A DNA stretch of 64,000 nucleotides from Pyxidicoccus parkwaysis (GTDB lineage: Bacteria; Myxococcota; Myxococcia; Myxococcales; Myxococcaceae): NCBI RefSeq assembly GCF_017301735.1, contig NZ_CP071090.1:8546001-8610000 (forward strand), given 5' to 3'. The notes beneath the pieces are model-generated. The model did not search any database and was not told the origin of the DNA. It was given only the letters and a program-made list of their open reading frames with translations. Each line of letters starts with the position of its first letter. Positions within the stretch are counted from its first letter, which is position 1. This document shows positions 60,299-64,000 of the stretch, in pieces. Position numbers and translations under genes: made by a program.

Positions 60299-60387
60299 GG
60301 GCTCCTCGACAGGCTTGAGGAGGGGGACCGTGCTCGGGACGGGGGAAGTTGTCAACGCCGCCGAGCAGACAGGTTGACGACTTTTTC

Positions 60388-60436
60388 CAAAGAGAAACGG
60401 GCCGGTGCCCACGGGAAGCTCCCGGGACACCGGCCC
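60388..60436 (-). terminator. Terminator between the GlsB-type gene and bioB
   Basis: GGGCCGGTG (60399-60407) and CACCGGCCC (60428-60436) are exact arms; inside them GGGA and TCCC form a second stem. On the minus strand the hairpin is followed by GTTTCTCTTT. It lies 28 bases after the stop of the 60465 gene and ends its transcript before bioB. Confidence 0.8.
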
Positions 60437-60464
60437 TGTCGTCACCCACTACGCGAGTCCCGCG

Positions 60465-60734
60465 CTAGACGCGGACGCGGCGCCTGCTGCCGGCCATGCC
60501 CACCAGGAAGAGCACCAGGAGGGCGCCGAGGACGGAGAACAACAGCCCCGTCGGGTGCAGGTCGAAGACGCGGCCGTCACGACTGAACAGCGAGGCAACG
60601 AGGCCGCCCACGAAGGAGCCGGCGACGCCCAGCAGCGTGGTGGCGATGAGACCCATGGACTGTGTGCCCGGCATGATGGCGCGGGCGATGAGGCCCGCCA
60701 GCAGACCGATGATCAGGAAAGCGATGATCCCCAT
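60465..60734 (-). CDS. GlsB/YeaQ/YmgE-family small membrane protein
   Basis: The protein has 89 residues from ATG 60734, with GAGG upstream. Three helices: IIAFLIIGLLAGLIARAIMP, TTLLGVAGSFVGGLVASLF and LLFSVLGALLVLFLVGMAG. The GLIARAIMPG and GxxGSFVGG motifs are typical of this stress-related family (transglycosylase-associated protein in older names). It ends with a basic tail. The upstream region 60735-60915 is divergent to radA. Confidence 0.9.
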   Translation of the reverse strand: MGIIAFLIIGLLAGLIARAIMPGTQSMGLIATTLLGVAGSFVGGLVASLFSRDGRVFDLHPTGLLFSVLGALLVLFLVGMAGSRRRVRV

Positions 60735-60915
60735 GACTACCTCCCTTGCTCGAGGGGCGTCGCGGCTTGCGTCGCCCATGTGCAGCAAGGTGGGCTGCCC
60801 CTCCCGCTCGTACAACTTGACGCACGGGGGGTTGACACCGTGCCTGCCTGCTCTCCTGTCTGGCCGACCTGAAGGGGCGTAAAAACGTCAGGGTTCCGCG
60901 CTATTCACCCAACCC

Positions 60916-62280
60916 ATGGCGAAGGCAAAGACGCACTACACCTGCCAGGCATGCGGGTACCAGACGGCGAAGTGGCTCGGGAAGTGCCCGGACTGCGGGG
61001 CCTGGAGCTCGCTGCTGGAGGAGACGGAAGCGAAGGTGGACGAGAAGCGCCCGGCCTGGGGCGCCTCGGGCGGGGCCGCGAAGCCCATGCGGCTCAAGGA
61101 GGTCAGCGGCGAGACGGAGGTCCGCCGCCGCACGGGCATCGCCGAGTTCGACCGCGTGCTGGGCGGCGGCGTGGTGAGCGGCTCGGTGGTGCTGCTGGGC
61201 GGAGACCCGGGCATCGGCAAGTCCACGCTGCTCTTGGCCGCGCTCGACAAGCTGGCCCGCCACGGGCCGGTGCTCTACGTCTCGGGTGAGGAGAGCCTGC
61301 GTCAGACGAAGATGCGCGCCGAGCGCCTGCGGGTGGAGGGAGACGCCATCCACCTCTTCGCGGAGACGGACGCGGAGCGCGTGCTGGGCGCCGCCGAGGG
61401 GCTGAAGCCGCAGGCGCTGGTGGTGGACTCCATCCAGACCATGTACCTGCCGGAACTGGGCAACGCGCCGGGCAGCATCACCCAGGTGCGTGAAGTCGCG
61501 GGCCGGCTGATGGCGTACGCGAAGCGCACGGGCGTGCCGACGTTCATCGTGGGCCACGTGACGAAGGAAGGCTCCATCGCGGGCCCGCGCGTGCTGGAGC
61601 ACATGGTGGACACGGTGCTCTACTTCGAGGGCGAGCGCGGCCACCCGTTCCGGATTCTGCGCGCGCACAAGAACCGCTTCGGCTCCACCAACGAAATTGG
61701 CGTCTTCGAGATGAAGGGCGCGGGGCTGGTGGAGGTGGCGGACCCGTCGGCCCTGTTCCTCGCGGAGCGGCCGGTGGGCAAGTCCGGCAGCGTGGTGACG
61801 AGCACGCTGAATGGCACGCGCCCGCTGCTGGTGGAGGTGCAGGCGCTGGTGGCGCCCACGGGCTACGGCACCGCGCGGCGCACGGCCATCGGCGTGGACG
61901 GCAACCGCGTGGCGCTGCTGGCGGCGGTGCTGGAGAAGAAGGAGGAGATTCCGCTGGTGGGCTGCGACCTCTTCGTCAACGTCGCGGGAGGCATGCAGCT
62001 CAACGAGCCCGCGTGTGATTTGGCGGTCTGCGCGGCGCTGGTGAGCAGCCTGCAGAACCGGCCGCTGGACGCGCAGACGCTGGTGCTGGGCGAGGTGGGG
62101 CTCGCGGGCGAGGTGCGCGCGGTGGGCCAGGTGGAGCCCCGGCTCGCCGAGGCCGCGAAGATGGGCTTCCAGCGCGTGGTGCTGCCCGCGGGCAGCGCGA
62201 GGCGGCTGGAGAACGCAGGCAAGATGCGCGTGGTGGGCGTGGAGACGCTCGGCGAGGCGCTGGCGGCGATGTTCGACTGA
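60916..62280 (+). CDS. radA: DNA repair protein RadA
   Basis: The protein has 454 residues, the usual length. RadA is a RecA-like helicase acting on recombination branches. It has the N-terminal zinc finger YTCQACGYQTAKWLGKCPDC, Walker A GGDPGIGKSTLLLAAL, the RadA motif HKNRFGSTNEIGVFEM and a C-terminal Lon-like domain with GGMQLNEPACDLAVCAAL. All features are intact. The gene is alone on its strand. Confidence 0.97.
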   Translation: MAKAKTHYTCQACGYQTAKWLGKCPDCGAWSSLLEETEAKVDEKRPAWGASGGAAKPMRLKEVSGETEVRRRTGIAEFDRVLGGGVVSGSVVLLGGDPGIGKSTLLLAALDKLARHGPVLYVSGEESLRQTKMRAERLRVEGDAIHLFAETDAERVLGAAEGLKPQALVVDSIQTMYLPELGNAPGSITQVREVAGRLMAYAKRTGVPTFIVGHVTKEGSIAGPRVLEHMVDTVLYFEGERGHPFRILRAHKNRFGSTNEIGVFEMKGAGLVEVADPSALFLAERPVGKSGSVVTSTLNGTRPLLVEVQALVAPTGYGTARRTAIGVDGNRVALLAAVLEKKEEIPLVGCDLFVNVAGGMQLNEPACDLAVCAALVSSLQNRPLDAQTLVLGEVGLAGEVRAVGQVEPRLAEAAKMGFQRVVLPAGSARRLENAGKMRVVGVETLGEALAAMFD

Positions 62281-62281
62281 C

Positions 62282-62303
62282 GCGCGGCGAGCAGGTGCCG
62301 CGC
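62282..62303. repeat. Hairpin between radA and the convergent LLM gene
   Basis: GCGCGGC (62282-62288) and GCCGCGC (62297-62303) are exact 7-bp arms with an eight-base loop, directly after the radA stop. No T-run on either strand. It may serve both convergent genes. Confidence 0.5.
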
Positions 62304-62322
62304 ATCAGCGCTTGCGTGACGG

Positions 62323-63516
62323 CTACGGCGCCGCCGGCGTCTTGAACTCGGGGATGAGCTCGCCGGTGAGGCGGATGCTCTTCATCACCTTGTCGTGCGG
62401 CAGGGCGCCCACCTGGTGGAAGGACATGAGCGCGTCGATGCCGAGTCCCTCGTAGCGCTTCAGCCGCTTCCGCACCTGGTCCTTGGTGCCGACAATCAGC
62501 GAGTCCTGCTCGCTGAGCACCTCCCAGACCTGCCCGTGCGGCACGTCCTCGCCCGCGACGATGCGCCCCAGCAGCCGTTGCGCCCGCGACTGCGGCGCGT
62601 TGGGGTCCTTCTTGCGCATCAACTGCCCCGTCAGGCCGCCACCCGCCGGGTCCTTCGCCAGCGACTCCAGCTCCGCCGCCGTCCGGATGAAGGCCTCCTT
62701 CGCCTCGAAGAAGGTGAACGAGCCATTCGTGTACCAGGCCGCCGCCTGCGCCGCGCCGTTCTCCATCGCCTCCTGCTCCGAGTCCGCACAGTGCACGAAG
62801 GTGAAGAACGCCACCTGGTCGTTCACGAACTCGCCCACCGGCTCACAGCGGGTGCGCAGCGCCTCGCGGTAGACGTGAATCATCTCCGCGACCTCTTCCG
62901 GTGACGCCCACAGCGTCACGCCCAGCGCGCCCACACCGTTGCGCCCCGCCTGCTCGAACGAGGCAGGGCTGGAGCACGCCTGCCACAGCGGCGGGTGCGG
63001 CTTGCGGTACGGCTTCGGAATCACGCTGATGTCCTTGAGCCGGTACTCGGGGCTGTCCCAGGAGAACTTCTCCCGCGTCCACATCTTCGGGACCATCTCG
63101 AAGGCCTGCTGCATCTGCCCGCGCGTGGACTCCGGGTCGATGTTGAAGACGCGCCACTCCGGAATCGTGCTGCGCGCCAGCCCGAGCTGGAAGCGTCCTC
63201 CGCTCAGGTGGTCCAGGAAGGCCCCGCGCTCCGCGATGCGGATGGGGTGGTTGAAGCGCCCCGGCGCGAGCACCGACGAGTGCCCCACGTGCATCCGCTT
63301 CGTGCTCATGGCAATGGCCGTGAGCATCACCTCCGGCGCCGAGCTGTAGCTGAACTCCACCGCGGTGTGGTGCTCCACCTGCCACCACACGCCGTAGCCC
63401 ATCTCATCCGCCAGCTTCGCCTGCTCCAGCGTCTCCTGGATGAGCCGGTGCTCGTGGTTGTCACCAGTCCAGTGTTCCTTCGGGTGCTGCATCTCCGAGA
63501 AGATGTCGAGTCTCAC
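62323..63516 (-). CDS. LLM-class flavin-dependent oxidoreductase (bacterial luciferase-like)
   Basis: The protein has 397 residues. Features of the luciferase-like barrel are MGYGVWWQVEHHTA near the start, VMLTAIAMSTKRMHVGHSSV, HPIRIAERGAFLDHLSGGR and LGLARSTIPEW. The later stretch LWASPEEVAEMI and the C-terminal QVRKRLKRYEGLGIDALM are typical of alkanal-monooxygenase-like members. It uses reduced flavin and O2; the substrate is unknown. No biosynthetic cluster surrounds it. Confidence 0.9.
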   Translation of the reverse strand: MRLDIFSEMQHPKEHWTGDNHEHRLIQETLEQAKLADEMGYGVWWQVEHHTAVEFSYSSAPEVMLTAIAMSTKRMHVGHSSVLAPGRFNHPIRIAERGAFLDHLSGGRFQLGLARSTIPEWRVFNIDPESTRGQMQQAFEMVPKMWTREKFSWDSPEYRLKDISVIPKPYRKPHPPLWQACSSPASFEQAGRNGVGALGVTLWASPEEVAEMIHVYREALRTRCEPVGEFVNDQVAFFTFVHCADSEQEAMENGAAQAAAWYTNGSFTFFEAKEAFIRTAAELESLAKDPAGGGLTGQLMRKKDPNAPQSRAQRLLGRIVAGEDVPHGQVWEVLSEQDSLIVGTKDQVRKRLKRYEGLGIDALMSFHQVGALPHDKVMKSIRLTGELIPEFKTPAAP

Positions 63517-63921
63517 GTCCCCCTCCTCTTGCTACGCAGGGATGCGCCGCCCTCCGGGGCAGGCCGTGACAGCGTAGAACAGGCGAGCAGGCAGGCTCGA
63601 TACACCCGTTGCAACGGCGGTAGTCCCTCCGGCCACATCGCCGGGGAGGTTGACACCGGCGTACAATTGAATCCTCTGAGCCACGCGAGTAGACGTGCGT
63701 GCGCCCCGAGGTCCATGGGTAGACACGCCACCCATGCAAGGGATTGATGTCTCTCCGTATCCCCAGGCGCGTTTCACTCTAGAACCAATGCCTTGCATCG
63801 CCGCCTGCCCTCCCACCTGTCGTCCTCGACGAGTGCCGAAATGACTCACAACATGGCTTGAAAGGAGACGGCGCCATTTGGTGTTTGTGGCCCCAATTGC
63901 CAGGCACCCCTTGCACGCCCG
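63517..63921. other. 405-base region with no convincing gene
   Basis: This stretch is less GC-rich than the coding DNA around it, especially 63730-63900. An open frame at 63532-63849 (minus) lacks a ribosome-binding site and recognisable sequence. Small inverted words ATGCAAGG (63734-63741) and CCTTGCAT (63791-63798) lie 49 bases apart. TTGACA at 63650 has no matching -10. The promoter of the LLM gene should be here. Confidence 0.5.
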
Positions 63922-64000
63922 TCATTCCCGGCGCGGCGGTTGAGCAGACGAGGGCCCCTTCCCACTGTCGCTGTTGGGAGAAGCGGGGTCCTCACCGGCT
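63922..64000 (-). CDS. Possible 3' end of a gene entering from the right edge
   Basis: Reading the minus strand from the right edge, one frame is open for about 25 codons and ends in TGA at 63922-63924. The tail (GEDPASPNSDSGKGPSSAQ then PPRRE) is Pro/Ser/Ala-rich, as are many C-terminal tails in this genome. It is too short to prove coding. Confidence 0.3.
   Translation of the reverse strand, partial: AGEDPASPNSDSGKGPSSAQPPRRE

Noticed and set aside
63650..63678. TTGACA followed by TACAAT as a promoter
   Set aside because: The two boxes are only six bases apart, not the 16-18 needed, and there is no good -10 at the right distance.
63532..63849. 105-codon minus-strand frame upstream of the LLM gene
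   Set aside because: No ribosome-binding site, no recognisable sequence, and it occupies the expected promoter region of the LLM gene.

Overview
This window looks like chromosome of a myxobacterium of the family Myxococcaceae (Myxococcus, Corallococcus or Pyxidicoccus type). The DNA is very GC-rich with strong G/C bias at third codon positions. There are many lipoproteins, a Ser/Thr kinase, a giant hybrid kinase, and AgmX/PglI and PEGA proteins. The most telling evidence is the trio pdxH (fprA) - csgA - hemG, the arrangement known around the C-signal gene of Myxococcus xanthus. The csgA product here is 229 residues long and has the landmark residues T6, R10, S135 and K155. It differs from the M. 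xanthus protein as I remember it, so a related species is more likely; that is recollection, not a search.

Left part. 1-5175 is a heme-uptake operon on the minus strand: small Com-like zinc ribbon, TonB-dependent receptor, HmuY lipoprotein, HmuS and HmuT (cut by the window edge). It is driven by a promoter whose -35/-10 spacer holds a near-perfect Fur box. 5221-10161 carries an HExxH metallopeptidase, a LEA-type-2 lipoprotein, aat, and an AraC regulator followed by a membrane protein/metallo-beta-lactamase-fold pair, with a 21-bp-phased direct repeat between them. 10211-16915 carries secreted proteins, a CNNM/CorC-type membrane protein, a LEA-like lipoprotein, a Ser/Thr kinase and glgA.

Middle. 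16993-21973 holds pdxH, csgA, hemG, a 40-residue membrane peptide and a LytS/LytTR-type two-component pair. 22278-35193 holds a beta-propeller lipoprotein, a lipoprotein with an odd Tyr-Thr repeat, a glutamate-cysteine-ligase-like enzyme, rlmN, an aldo/keto reductase, a class III cyclase-like protein with an altered base-recognition site, a metallophosphoesterase, a PEGA protein, gluQ-type tRNA-Asp modification synthetase and a glycine-zipper membrane protein. 35227-42562 holds a DUF2254 membrane protein and a 1.9-kb-codon Ser/Thr kinase-ATPase-GAF-histidine kinase, separated by a ~100-bp tandem duplication that copies the ribosome-binding site and start codon.

Right part. 42867-47958 is a plus-strand run: patatin lipoprotein, trypsin-like protease, AgmX/PglI-domain protein, GNAT protein and miaE. 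Then come an SLC13 permease, an Rpn-type nuclease, GTP-dependent PEP carboxykinase with terminator, a TPR protein coupled to an orphan substrate-binding lipoprotein, and a small protein coupled to an aminotransferase. The biotin operon bioB-bioF-bioD follows with its terminator, then a GlsB-type membrane protein, radA and a flavin-dependent monooxygenase.

I saw no rRNA, tRNA, CRISPR array, insertion sequence or prophage. All functional calls come from reading motifs, lengths and gene context; no database search was possible.
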